Below are positions 50,195 through 61,138 of a DNA stretch of 64,000 nucleotides, piece by piece (within the stretch, counting starts at the first letter, position 1; each line of letters starts with the position of its first letter). Both the position numbers and the translations under genes were made by a program. Under the pieces are notes generated by a model. It saw nothing but the letters and a program-made list of their open reading frames with translations, had not been told where the DNA came from and made no database searches. The DNA lies in assembly GCA_014529385.2 (NCBI GenBank), contig CM043954.1:2400501-2464500 (forward strand), read 5' to 3'. Source of the stretch: Adiantum capillus-veneris (taxonomy: Eukaryota > Streptophyta > Polypodiopsida > Polypodiales > Pteridaceae).

Positions 50195-51439
50195 TCATAT
50201 CGATGGATCAACTCCTTTGAGGTCTTTATAAGACCATGCAAACACATCTTTATACTTCTTGAAAAGTTGTGTTAGTCGTTCTTCTTCTTCAGGCTCTAAA
50301 TCGTTTGCTATATAGACCGGCTGAGGCTTTTCACCTGGTTCTGCAAGGTCTATCCTTTTTGCATTTTCTGGCGCATCGTAAGATTCTTGGTTGGTTCTTT
50401 CTCTGACTGGTGGTGTCATGATGATTTTTCTGTCCTGGATGGTAAATTTCTGATAGTGTGATGGTACATTCATGTTTCCCTTTTCTGACTCCCCTTTACC
50501 CTCACTATCTTCTTCAGTAGTCCATATCTCACGTAAAGACCGTTTCAGTTCTTGGTATTTTTGTTTACGCTCCAATTTGATCCACTCTTGGTCTTTTGTT
50601 GTTTCTTTTTTTGAATTTTGGGATTTTTGTGATTTTGTTTCTGTTTTAGCTTTTCGTACCTGTTTTATTTCCTCTCGTGTTCTTTCCCTTCGATCTTTTG
50701 AGAATCTTCCTGATATTTGATCTTTTACACAATCCTCTGCTTTTACAAGCATCAAATAGTGATTTTTACCTTTTATCCTGGGCATCAGGTTCTCTCTCAC
50801 TTTGTTTCCTGCTCGTTTCCTCCTATAGCGCTCCTGGCGTTTAGGGTGTTGATTAGCAAAATCATAAAACTTGATATTCTCGGCTTCCCTTCCATGCTCA
50901 CTTGAGGTGTCTGAACACTCATTATCTGCATCATCATTTACTTCCAGATGTTCAGAGGAATTATAAAACTCTTCTTGTCCCGGTGGTTCTATCGTCTCAT
51001 CTTCTCCTGGTATAATGTTTACCATGTAGTAGGGTAGTACATCATAGCCATACTTATTGCAAAATTTTGTTGTTGGACTATTTGTAATGGTACAGACATC
51101 CAATGTTGCTAGTATGTGTTCCCATTCTAGAGGTTCCAAGGCATCTTCAGGGAAAGGTTCCAGAATATACTCCTTGTCGTCAATTGCTCTTTCTAAGACG
51201 CATTCCTCTCTTCTTAAGCTTCCACAATGTGAAGCTCCGCACATCCATAGCTCTTTTTGTTGCCCTAACCATGCTGGGAGTTCCGATCCTGCTACTGTAG
51301 CTGAATCAAACTCTTCCACAGGTGTTTGGTTCACATCTTTGTAACTATGGTCTGTCACGTGTATTTTAGTTGTTGTCTCGCTATGTCTGAGGTATATGTG
51401 GTCGTAACCCCAATCTTGGACCATCTTCAATTGTTGCAT
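50195..51439 (-). CDS. element B protease-RT linker
   Basis: A 414-codon frame beginning at the protease end (KMVQDWGYDHIYLRHSE). An acidic stretch follows (HLEVNDDADNECSDTSSEHG), then a long Lys/Arg/Glu-rich helical region, and LTQLFKKYKDVFAWSYKDL, the usual lead-in to a gypsy RT. It ends in TGA inside DPSI-x-QHTIPL, which in the family reads straight through. One base change explains the stop. Element A has a comparable acidic linker. Confidence 0.75.
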   Translation of the reverse strand: MQQLKMVQDWGYDHIYLRHSETTTKIHVTDHSYKDVNQTPVEEFDSATVAGSELPAWLGQQKELWMCGASHCGSLRREECVLERAIDDKEYILEPFPEDALEPLEWEHILATLDVCTITNSPTTKFCNKYGYDVLPYYMVNIIPGEDETIEPPGQEEFYNSSEHLEVNDDADNECSDTSSEHGREAENIKFYDFANQHPKRQERYRRKRAGNKVRENLMPRIKGKNHYLMLVKAEDCVKDQISGRFSKDRRERTREEIKQVRKAKTETKSQKSQNSKKETTKDQEWIKLERKQKYQELKRSLREIWTTEEDSEGKGESEKGNMNVPSHYQKFTIQDRKIIMTPPVRERTNQESYDAPENAKRIDLAEPGEKPQPVYIANDLEPEEEERLTQLFKKYKDVFAWSYKDLKGVDPSI

Positions 51440-52130
51440 GAATGGTCATCCCAAGATGATCTCATAATTGTTCTTTTTGTCGAAATCAACTAATGCAAAT
51501 GTATGCTCATACTCGATTCCGCACGAAGTGACAATCACTTTTTCTAAGAGTCCTAGAGGCTTCTCCATGAACCCATCTGCCAATTACAATTTCATTCTGG
51601 TAGCTCTTAAAGCTGGTTTTTCCCATTTTTTCCTAGATTTCCTTGGTGGAGATAGAAAATCCCGCTCCACTGTCAAGAATAGCTTTGGAAACTACTCCTT
51701 GGAATTCTACTGGTAGCGTGGTGTTTCCATCTTCTCCTTCACAATACTCTCCAACCTTGTTTAATGGTACTGGCCTAGTGTTTAGTTGAGTTCTGTCCAA
51801 CTCTCTGATCCCTTCCTATAGCCTCATGGTAGGGTCTCTTACTGCAAATTTTTCTAGGCATTTACCTACTGTGGTCCACATGTTTGGTCGTAACCTGAGG
51901 AGTTCTGCTAATGTGATTGTGCATGCCACAGGTGTGAAAAATAACTCAATCAATCCTTGTGAATCCATCACTTTGTTAGAAGAAAGTCTTTGAGATGGGA
52001 TTGCTCTCACTTCCGACTTGGCTTCATACTCTCCTAGGTAAGAGGGTAAAGTTCTCAGCGAGTCTGGTTGGCTGTGCCCCGAACTAATTGATCCTTGGTC
52101 TCCCCCTTGTGAATGTATTTCAAAGTTCAT
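51440..52130 (-). pseudogene. element B canonical protease (broken)
   Basis: The 104-codon frame at 51816-52130 leads into, after a stop, LNKVGEYCEGEDGNTTLPV and ILDSGAGFSISTKE with the DSG catalytic triad (about 51655-51680), then IWEKMGK. The end of the domain (NYEIILGM) lies near 51440-51475, with stops between. This is the gag-pol processing protease in its normal place. Confidence 0.75.
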
Positions 52131-52511
52131 TTGTGACCTTGCCTTAAATTATTCAATAGGAGGTAAGGTTACATTCTTTTATTTTCTTGTGCTATTCATG
52201 TGGTTACTCATCCTATTAGCCTCGTTGGCCTCACGGATTTGCTTCCACAGATCGTATAGACCGTTACAGTCCTTACCCATTTCTATCAATATTTTAGGTT
52301 GGAACCCGTCACTTGCCTCATTTGTGGTATTTGGCACTATGATAGGCTCTCCTTTGGACTCATAGGCATTAGTGAGTCTTTCCTTTGGTTCTACATGTTT
52401 CTCTAAAGTTGGTTGGACAGGGGTTGGAGCCGGTGCCTCATGCTAATTTGCAGATTTACCCAGCGGGTCTTCCATCAATGATTGAGATGTTTCGATCATC
52501 TTTTTACACAT

Positions 52512-53381
52512 TTACAACCTATCTTTTTCTATTTCCGCATATGGATAAGTCATCAAATGAGTAACTCCACACTCAATGCAATACGCGTTGACTCTAATGA
52601 TTTCATCATGAGGACAGTCTCTTAGCCAATGGTCTCCACCACACTTGTAGAAAGGTCCTTTGGGTTGTTGAGGTGCTCCTTGAGCTCCCCTTTGTTGGTA
52701 TGCATGTCTTTGTCTGCCCATGCCTCTGTTGGCTATGAACAACAATGTTCGTTCATCTAAGCTATATCTCCCTTCTCCTACGGCCTGTGCAGTTGTTGGT
52801 GGTCCTGTACTTCCTATTGTGCTCCATGGTTCCGATGTCGAGGGTTCTTCTGGTGGATAATAGATAGAGTTTGTCGCATATCCATTGGGATCTTCATAAT
52901 ATGCATGCATAGGCACCAAAGCCTTATCTTCTGATTCGGTTACGGTTGGTGTGTATCTTATACCGACTGGTCGTAATCCTGGTAGGGGTGGTTGTTGCCC
53001 CAACACCGGTTGTGGTATTTCTACACCTACAGGTCCTGGTAGGTTGCCTGCTTGATACCTAGGCATCAATGGAACTTGAGGAGACTCTACGTGAGCTTGG
53101 GGAGCATAAGGTCTCTCTCTCACATACCCCTTGGTATAATAACATTCCTCTGTCCCATGGTTTGTCCATTTTTGTTCAATAGCAGACCACTTGGGATGTT
53201 TAGCGTGGGGTTTGGCATACAAGTTAATCTTTTTTAGCACTTCATCTACAAGCAGCTCTTGGTTTACAACTACTTCTCCTTTAGGTGCCGTCTTAGAAGA
53301 CTTGCTTCCACTTTGTTGTGAAGATGAATCGTCGTCAAGGTCCTTGAACTCTCCCTCTTTGTAGACCACACAATTGTCCAA
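52512..53381 (-). CDS. element B gag, C-terminal part with zinc knuckles
   Basis: A 289-codon frame, with its first 47 bases overlapping the 606-codon frame in a different phase, so one frameshift divides gag. It is Pro/Gln-rich in the middle and ends in two cysteine units, FYKCGGDHWLRDCP and YCIECGVTHLMTYPY. The first lacks one Cys and the second has Tyr in place of the last Cys. The paired layout matches element A. RNA binding and packaging are the known roles. Confidence 0.75.
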   Translation of the reverse strand: MDNCVVYKEGEFKDLDDDSSSQQSGSKSSKTAPKGEVVVNQELLVDEVLKKINLYAKPHAKHPKWSAIEQKWTNHGTEECYYTKGYVRERPYAPQAHVESPQVPLMPRYQAGNLPGPVGVEIPQPVLGQQPPLPGLRPVGIRYTPTVTESEDKALVPMHAYYEDPNGYATNSIYYPPEEPSTSEPWSTIGSTGPPTTAQAVGEGRYSLDERTLLFIANRGMGRQRHAYQQRGAQGAPQQPKGPFYKCGGDHWLRDCPHDEIIRVNAYCIECGVTHLMTYPYAEIEKDRL

Positions 53382-55155
53382 GGTAAAGAGCCTCCTTGGT
53401 CAACTCATTCAACGTCGTGCTTCTTTTCATATGTAAGTCTTTCTGGACATCTGCATTCCTTAGTCCTTGGATGAATATCAGCATGAGTCTGGACTGAGTT
53501 GGCAGTTCTTCCACAGGACAGAACTTAACATATCTTTTTAGTCTTAGGACTGCCTTTTGTACAGATTCCCCATCTTTCTGTTTGAATTTATGGATTTGTG
53601 AGACGGTATTATGAGCTATCCCCCTTTGTGAGAATTCCTCGATAAACTCGTCAAACACTTCCTCCATAGACTCAAAGTCTCTACGCTCTACAGAGTCAAA
53701 CAAAGTGGTAGCATCATCCTCTAGGGTCAGTCCAAACCCTGCAAATTGGGTAGGAAAGTCTAACACCTCTTCAACTCTAATTACACGCACAAAGGCTGCT
53801 ACATGATCTCTTGGGTCTCTGCTTCCTGTGTATTTCTTGTTTACCCATTTTTGCACTTGAGAAGGTCTAATTCTCCGATGGTCTACAAACCTCATCATTG
53901 GATCTCCACATCCTAATCGATATACCTCCTCAGATCTTCTGTAATATGCTGGTTCCTCTCCCAGTGATGCTCCTAAGCCATAATTTCTAATAGTTCTTGT
54001 CAGAGATGGTTCATCTCTTCGAACTCGTTCTATGGGTGGCCCTCCAGGCTCTATTGACCCTTGAGTCTTTGGCTTACTCTCTCCTTGATACCTTGAATAG
54101 AGTGGTGGTTCTTGCAAATCCCTGAGCCCTCGTGCGGCTTGATAACCCTCTCGGTTTTGGTCTTGCTCCATTGTTGCACTCTGTCTGAGCCATGCTGGCA
54201 ATGATGGCTGGTTTGCTGGTTGGTTTTGGTTGTTGAATGCTTGCGGTCGGGTGGAATGTGAGGTAGTGTCATACTCATCAGAAAAGGGATTTGTCGACTT
54301 ACTTGGGGTGTAGGTGGCTCTTGGCACTTCTTCAGGGGCATATGCTGATGCTCCTGGACTTGGTACCCTTTCTACCTCCTCTGGGAGAATACGTTGGTAT
54401 TCTTGCCCGTATCTATCAACAAAAACTATACCCTTCCCCGTAGCAGTTTCATAAGAGAATAAGTAAAGAACCTTGTCTTTGCTTAATTCATTTATGTATG
54501 GTTCTTTGCTGCGAAAGTAAGCGACTATACCCTCACTCTCATGCTTGTAGATTCCCACGTTCTCGTTATAATTTGGAACCCTGGTTGTTTTCTTATGATA
54601 CATAAAAATAGCTCCGGGCCGATCAATGTTTGGTGGCGGTTCTTGAGCTTCTGAAACCATTTTCCCTTTCGCCACGTTATCTCCATATCTTTTGTAATCT
54701 TCAGGGTTACTAACTATCAGATAGTGGCTCCCCCTTTCGTCTCGGAATCTATCTCCATCATCATAGACTTGGATTATCTCCAATCTCTGAGCTTGCCTCT
54801 CTTCAATACAAATGCACTTGTATCCTCCATAGTCAGAATAGACTAGGGCTCCCCTCAAGTTTGTTCCCTCTAAGAAGATCATGGTGAGCTTGGAATCATT
54901 CAAAGGATTTTGGGAGGTGCTTCCTCCTGGAATTGGTCCATCATAGGTGAAACCTCCTGGCTGTTTACTACCCATCATGAAGAAATATTTTTCTGACGAA
55001 GCAGTATCACTACCTTCCTCAATAATCGGTGCTAGTGGATCTAACCTTGCCTGAGTTACACTCTCCTCGGTGGACACTAATCTACCTTGGTCACGTGCCA
55101 CGTTCTGGTCTCTAAAAATGTATCTTCCTGATCTTAAATTCATCAAACTTATCAA
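53335..55155 (-). CDS. element B gag, N-terminal and capsid part
   Basis: A 606-codon frame beginning MISLMNLRSGRYIFRD. The first 350 residues are unfamiliar, with aromatic-rich blocks (YGGYKCICIEERQ, VLYLFSYETATGKGIVFVDR). From about residue 420 the retrotransposon capsid core follows: VQKWVNKKYTGSRDPRDHVA, EFIEEFSQRGIAHNTVSQI, DGESVQKAVLRLKRYVKFC and LIFIQGLRNADVQKDL. It is longer at the N-terminus than usual for gypsy gag. The true start may be a few codons downstream (the second Met). Confidence 0.8.
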   Translation of the reverse strand: MISLMNLRSGRYIFRDQNVARDQGRLVSTEESVTQARLDPLAPIIEEGSDTASSEKYFFMMGSKQPGGFTYDGPIPGGSTSQNPLNDSKLTMIFLEGTNLRGALVYSDYGGYKCICIEERQAQRLEIIQVYDDGDRFRDERGSHYLIVSNPEDYKRYGDNVAKGKMVSEAQEPPPNIDRPGAIFMYHKKTTRVPNYNENVGIYKHESEGIVAYFRSKEPYINELSKDKVLYLFSYETATGKGIVFVDRYGQEYQRILPEEVERVPSPGASAYAPEEVPRATYTPSKSTNPFSDEYDTTSHSTRPQAFNNQNQPANQPSLPAWLRQSATMEQDQNREGYQAARGLRDLQEPPLYSRYQGESKPKTQGSIEPGGPPIERVRRDEPSLTRTIRNYGLGASLGEEPAYYRRSEEVYRLGCGDPMMRFVDHRRIRPSQVQKWVNKKYTGSRDPRDHVAAFVRVIRVEEVLDFPTQFAGFGLTLEDDATTLFDSVERRDFESMEEVFDEFIEEFSQRGIAHNTVSQIHKFKQKDGESVQKAVLRLKRYVKFCPVEELPTQSRLMLIFIQGLRNADVQKDLHMKRSTTLNELTKEALYLGQLCGLQRGRVQGP

Positions 55156-56944
55156 TGCAATTTATCACGAATCCAACCACTCACCTGGCAAAGGATCAGT
55201 TTCCGCACAACTTCTTGCTTTGTTGCTGAATATACCTGTACACAAGCGTTTAATTTCGGCAATCGAATCAAAGCATTTATCTGCTAGAGGTTATATTAGT
55301 AATGATTGGTATAACTGGAGAGTTAATCTCAACCACTATTGTATTTTATACAATGCGGATGTTCTGGACTAGGTATGCTATTCTGGAACTGTGCTTTCCT
55401 CGAATGTTGGTCAATTTATGCGAAAAAGTCTGAATCCAGTCTTTGCTCCGTCAAATGGGAAAACGAGGTCGAAATTCACTTCTGAAAGAAGTTCTGGAAC
55501 CCTTAAGCCAAATGGAATCTCACTGTCTAAGCCCAGTCAAATTTTCTCTTCAGTAGGCCCCAATAGACATCCTACTCGTCTGATGTCTCCTACTTTGTTT
55601 TGCCTGGATTTTTGCACTATGGTTTTCCATTGATGTGCTGAGTCTACAATTGTTTTTACTTTTTGATTTGGACACATATAAGCTGATCAATGAGTCAGAA
55701 AATCTGTTTTGACAGCCTGTTTTGCTGATCTTGATCAGTCTAATCAACTCCAATTTAGACCAAAATTGATCAGGAGGCTTGCCTTAGGCTATACAACACC
55801 TTGCTATGCCCACTTTCAATGTCTGGCTTCAATTTCTTGCTTTAGACATCCTACGCGTAGGATGTCTTTTTCATCAGAATGGCTTTAAACTCAAAGCACA
55901 GGCTCCCCTTGAGTTGTTGATCACTTTGGTATACTCAAAATTTGGTTTGGAGTCCAAAATCACACAGAAGACATCCTACGCGTAGGATGTCTTTTTGGCC
56001 TGTTTGACCCCAGACTTGACCCACAATTTCCCCTTGATGTCAGTAACCCAGTGGTATACTTAGATTTTGGTTTGGATTTCAAAAGTCCCCAATTTTAGCT
56101 GAGTGCTAAAGTTTTCTTTGAACCCAATTTTCTCACCCAAATGACATGAAACCCATGTCAGTCACTCAATATATCATGCAAGACATGCTCATGCAGCCAT
56201 CTTATGGTTTTGGTCTCAAAATAATGTTTTGGCACAATTTGGGTAGGATGTCTGGCAATTTCAATCTATCTGGCCTTATCCTGTCAAGATATGGTCAAAT
56301 TTCCACTTTCCAATTGAAATTAGGGTGAACCACACCTTTTGAACACATTGGTCAACTCAAAATCCCAAAATTCCCACCAGATTAGCCTGTAGACATCCTA
56401 CGCGTAGGATGTCTCCTGGCTTGAAATTAATTTCTTTCCTGACAGAAATGCTCCTGATGCTCTGTATCTCTATCAGAAACACTCATAGTAACTTTTGGAC
56501 TTCTCTTAGGCTTTCAAACACACTTTTGCATCTTTTTGCGTCTTTTACAAACTTGTGATGACTTTACCAACAAGCAAGTATACATGCATGAAGTGCTCTA
56601 GATCCTGAATCATGATGTCCTACTTACTCTACTCCTACTTATCATGCGAAATGGTGATAATGGTGTTTTGGTTGCTTTCTGGCCTCCCCGCAGTCTCAAG
56701 CTCTCCTCTCACCACTTCTACCACTCCAATTCCTACTTAAAAACTTGACTACTACCTAAAACTATCTTGGTCTACCTAGTCTACCTAAGTCGAAGGATCT
56801 AGGCTAGACACACACTTCCTAGACTCCCTCTAAGACCTAGATTCCTCCAACCTCTAATCCTATCTAAATATAAAACAAGACTTTTGGCAAGCCAAAAATC
56901 CCTATCCTCAAGGATTAGTCTCGGTCACCTACCTAAGGTTTTCG
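55156..56944. repeat. element B 5' leader with repeated palindromes
   Basis: Non-coding leader between the primer site and gag. The 24-bp palindrome (arm AGACATCCTACG) is perfect at 55844-55867, 55970-55993 and 56391-56414, and imperfect at 55565-55588, with a half-site at 56243-56253. Between 55844 and 56095 the flanks repeat with a period of about 126 bases (shared GGTATACT and TTTGGTTTGGA). Dimerisation and packaging signals usually lie in this part of retroelements. Confidence 0.8.
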
Positions 56945-56962
56945 TCCCCGGCAGCGGCGCCA
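56945..56962 (-). promoter_or_regulatory. element B primer binding site (tRNA-Asp type)
   Basis: Minus-strand TGGCGCCGCTGCCGGGGA begins one base after the 5' LTR. Plant tRNA-Asp(GUC) ends in CCGGCAACGGCGCCA, so the site is complementary with one mismatch. This primer type is common in plant Ty3 elements such as Athila. Confidence 0.85.
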
Positions 56963-56963
56963 A

Positions 56964-57827
56964 TGTTGGACGGATATGCCACGACGGACGTCAGCACAGC
57001 GAGAACTCACCTAACATATAATGTCAACTAAGGACGAAGCTTGACCCGCAGGCGCATGGAAGCAAGCATAAGGTGTCAACCTACACTCGACCGACTCCTA
57101 ACTAATTCCTACAGAGGTCTCTACCAATTGTCTAAGTCACAGCCTTCAAGAGTGCATAAGAGGAAACTTCCTATAATGTTGTCTAGAGCCGAACACCCAT
57201 CAAACAATCTTGAAACACCATAGAACTTGAAGGAGACCCTACTAACACCAATAGGTCGCTCTCCCTAAGGTCTATGAACCAAAATCCCAACCCAAAACAC
57301 CAGGTGCAAAATCACGTAGGATGTCTGGCCAAAATTTGCAGGTCTTCGTTTCCGAAATCTAAAGTGCCTAATGTGTAGCTCTACTTAATGTGAACGTGTG
57401 GATATGCTGTAATGAAAAATCGGACAACGTATGCTCACCCAATCACCAGATGAAGCTCGTAGAAGGAGCTCACAAAACCGGACCGTACGCGCGCAATGTA
57501 GGTATCGGCGCGTAGCTCTCGTCGGGGGCAACACGCTGCACTTCTCCGCACTCGATTCCGACAAAAACTTTTTTTTAAAAAAAATGACAAAAGGTTTTTC
57601 ATTAAGGTTAAAAAGTGGTATATATACCTTACAATTCTCAAACCCTAAAGTTCCAAAATCAACCAACTACTCCATCTATCTATCAAAACTGGGATACAAT
57701 TTGGAAACTTCTGTAAGTCCCAATATTTACAAGGTGAAAAATCAGGTTTCCTCAATAAATGAATAATTACAAAAAATGATAATCCTCCGAGTAGTTAGTC
57801 TCCGTGGGGTGTGTCCAGCTTCTAACA
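56964..57827 (-). repeat. 5' LTR of element B
   Basis: An 864-bp partner of 38676-39609. It lacks the block of about 70 bases present in the other LTR, with an A/T-rich scar at about 57560-57590. The minus-strand TATA-like sequence lies at about 57613-57628, and a palindrome half-site at 57314-57326. It is followed by AGTTG (target duplication with one transition). Confidence 0.93.
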
Positions 57828-60800
57828 AGTTGCTTCAGAGCCAGAGGACATGCATGTAGCTGCCACCGACTTTAACATGACCTGCTACTATCAGTAGAGC
57901 CTCAATCAGAGTGTAAAGATGTATGCAGAGAGCAAGTGTGGGCACATATGCCTTGTCTTGTGAGACAAAGCAGATGCACCAGACACTTGATCTGCCTCTT
58001 CAGCTAGAGGAGCTCCACGCACCCCTCATAGCGCTTCCCCGTGGTAGCTGGCTAGGTGAGGATGGTTTGACTCCTAGCTTTTTCTTAGAGTACTGAGACT
58101 TGCTTGGCTCAGATATCTGCAATGATTTTTTGTACATCCTACACACAAGAGAGATGCTTGATAGCATGAGTGAGGGCCTAATTTACCTCATTCCCAAGGA
58201 GGGTAGCTCCTTGGATGAGATTTGACAGTGGCGGCCCATCATTCCCAAGGAGGGTGGCTCCTTGGATGAGATTCGACAATGGTGGCCCATCACCATCCTT
58301 AACTCAGCATACAAAATTCTCGCCAAGGATTTGAGTTTGAGGATTTAGCCACTTCTAGAGAGCACCATACATGTGAAATAGACAAGTTTTGTCAAGCAGC
58401 GTAGTATCCTTGAGAACATCTTTACTTTCTGGGAGGCATCTTCCCTTGTGCGCCTCCATGGTGAGGATGGGGTGATACTTCTTCTCAATTTTGATAAGTC
58501 TTACGATAGAGTTGACTGGGACTTTTTGGAGGGCACTCTACGTAGGATGGTCTCCTCAAATGCATGTATCAGAGGTGTGTCAGCTCTTTACAGACGGGCA
58601 CATAGTCAAGTATTTTTGTTAGGTGGTAGACGAGATAGTTTCATGCTCACAAGTTTGGTCAGACAGGGGCCCAAGGTTGCCCTCTCTCCCCCTTCCGCTT
58701 TGTTCTATGCTGAGGTGATGAGCCGGTTTTTGGTTTCACAGCAAGTTGGTCTATGTGGCTTAGCGCTCCCTATTCGAGGAGATAAGCTACTGGATGTTGA
58801 GTTTGCAAACGACTCAACCTTGAACTTGGAGGGCCAAGAGGCCAACCTTCACATGTGTGATCAGGCTCTTGAGACCTTTTGTTGTGCATCAGGTAGACTG
58901 ATCAACTAGAGAAAGATAGTGGCTTTCTTGGTTGGTAGTGCTTCTACGCCTGATTGGCTGCCAAGCGAGGGCTTTAGATGGATTCCCCCAGGGACTGCAG
59001 TTTGATACTTTGGCTATTAGGTTGGCTTGGACTTGTCTCCTAAGCAAAAAATTTCTCCCCTCCTCTTGTCCATCAGGAGGAAGTTGCTACATTGGAGTTC
59101 CGCACGACTTTCTCTGGCAGCCAGGCAGAGTTATAGTGGCCAACCATGTGTTACATAACTTCTTTTTGGATCTTTTCAAGTTCTTGCATCAGCAAGGTAG
59201 AGAGGCTGATTAGGGAATTCCTTTGGTCAGGGCATGACACTGAGATAGCTTGGCCTTGCAGGTCATCACTCTTTCTTGTTCTTAGGGAGGGTTGGGGACC
59301 ATAGACCGAGCACAACAAAGTAGAGCTCTTCTTGGGAAGTTTGTTTTCAGAGGATAACTTCCAAGGGAGGAGCCTTTGAAGGAGTTTTTGCTTTAGTGGC
59401 TTAGTGCTAGGGTGCCTCAGGTTGGAGACCCCTAGAAACCTTCAACCATATGGATTTTCACAGAGATGCGTAGAGTTGGCCTGAGTAGGAGACTAGAGGA
59501 CCATTTTGCTCTGAGTCTGCTATGCTCCTGGGAGCAGCTACAGAGAGTCCTGGAGCAGCATCAACCTACTTGCACGGAGGAGCTCCTAAGACAACCCCTT
59601 TTTTGGAACCCCATGATTAGCACTCAGAGAGGCCACTTGGTTGGTAGTAGGCCTCATGTTCCTTGGGGTCCCATGGCATAGGGTCCAATGCGCACTTTAG
59701 GTGACTGGCTACAATTCTCAATCTTATCATAGGAGCTTCAGACCATCCAACTACAGGGCATGAGAGGGGTGTAGAGCATGTGACAGGACATCATAGAGGT
59801 AGTACAAGCTGAGTGGCTCACACCTCTTGAGTCAGCAACACCCAGATGGATGGGGGCCTTCACGTGAATGGAGGTTCTCATCGTAGTTTGGGCTTGATCA
59901 GAGACTATACCCTCCCTATTTTTTGAGCTACGTGGTGAGGGTGGCTTACACTGAGTCCCAGTAGAGGCCCCATAGGTGGCAGAGTGATTTTTTTAGAGGA
60001 TTCGAGTTGTGGGTATCTGTTAGAGGACTTGTGTCATAGATCCTGACCCAACAACTCTTGAGATTGGTTGCTGGAGGGTGTGGGCTTGGGAGTGTTGTCC
60101 ACTGGCACGAGTGCAGTGGGATCCTGGAGAGTGGTTTTGGAGAGACCCTTTCTCCTCAGCCAACCATCCAGGTGTCTGTTTCATTCAGTACACTGTTCGA
60201 CTGGGATGTTACATAATACTGGTAGCACAGAGAGACGCTCGTCTTACTGCAGCACCTCATTCGCAGGAGGAGCGTCTCACAACTGAGTTCTTGTCAGATT
60301 TTTGGGTGAGATTGTGGGACTCTAGACAGCCACGGAAAATCATTTTGTTCTAGTGGTTGGTTGCACATGGAGCTACAGAAGTTGCGAGTTGGCTTGTACA
60401 TAGTAGTCTCTCGGTAGCATGCACAACTTGTGACCATCCTGTGGTGGAGAGTTAGCACCATTGTCTTTGGGATCTTCCTTTGACACAACAGGTATAGCTT
60501 CGTGTCCTTTGGATGATGCCAACTCTTTCCACGACACGACAGTACACTTGGGGGCAGCTGCTTTGTCCACTCTCACAGGCCCGATACTTCAGTTTGAGCT
60601 ATCCTCCACCAACAAGATGATAGTAGTGCAGGGGGGTCGAGCTTCACTCCAGTCTGCTATAGAGTTTACTCCGCAAGAGTGGTGTAGTGAGAGAGAGGAG
60701 TGTTGGGAGCTCATCTGTGTCCTAAAACTCTGGTTCATTTGGCGAGACCGCTGCTTTTGCATCTTTGAGGCTTGCCCTGTACCACCAGTAGAGACTGTTC

Positions 60801-61138
60801 GTGATCTTTTTCTAGAGCTGGTTCATACTCTGAGAGGATAGTTTGAGAGACTCTAGGGAAACTCTAATTGCATGCGGGAGTGTAGAGAGGCTCTCCTTTG
60901 ACTTTGGTGCCCTGGGCCTTTCTTCACCATGGTCCAGGTGTGCTGAGATGGCATTGCCGTCCACCTGTGTGGCTTTTCCCTCCTCCCATCTCTTGATTTA
61001 GCCTCATTGTACATATTATGTTTTTCATTGGGAGAGTCTCCCCTTATGATTGTTGTAGACCTCTTTAGTAGAGGTGGTTGTAGCCCTATGGGCAGTTTTC
61101 ATTAACTAATAGAAGGATCTTTTTCTATAAAAAGAAAA
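57828..61138 (+). pseudogene. L1-like LINE ORF2, RT part and 3' end (3' half)
   Basis: This continues the LINE interrupted at 38675. It shows LIPKEG and W-R/W-P-I blocks (58190-58290), then in a clean 153-codon stretch (58448-58909) LLLNFDKSYDRVDWDFL, an altered GP-x-x-ALSP and EFANDST, where the family has F/YADD. The catalytic Asp pair is thus changed to Asn-Asp. Later frames (60068-60841) include a Trp-rich C-terminal region. The end, CAGTTTTCATTAACTAATAG followed by TATAAAAAGAAAA at 61126-61138, is the A-rich LINE tail. Confidence 0.8.
58191..58292 (+). repeat. 51-bp in-frame tandem duplication in the LINE
   Basis: Units at 58191 and 58242 share TTCCCAAGGAGGGT and GGCTCCTTGGATGAGATT. The period is 17 codons, so the RT motif is doubled in frame. 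One unit has CGA where the other has the stop TGA. Confidence 0.92.

Larger units (their letters stand above)
38676..57827 (-). mobile_element. element B: 19.15-kb Ty3/gypsy retrotransposon
   Basis: A complete LTR-to-LTR minus-strand element inserted in a plus-strand LINE. Order on its coding strand: 5' LTR, tRNA-Asp-like primer site, 1.8-kb leader, gag, protease, RT, RNase H, integrase with duplicated zinc domain, second retropepsin-like frame, 2.8-kb non-coding part, 3.5-kb accessory region, polypurine tract, 3' LTR. At 19 kb it is in the size class of Ogre/Tat-type elements. Frameshifts and stops in most genes mean this copy is dead. Confidence 0.93.
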
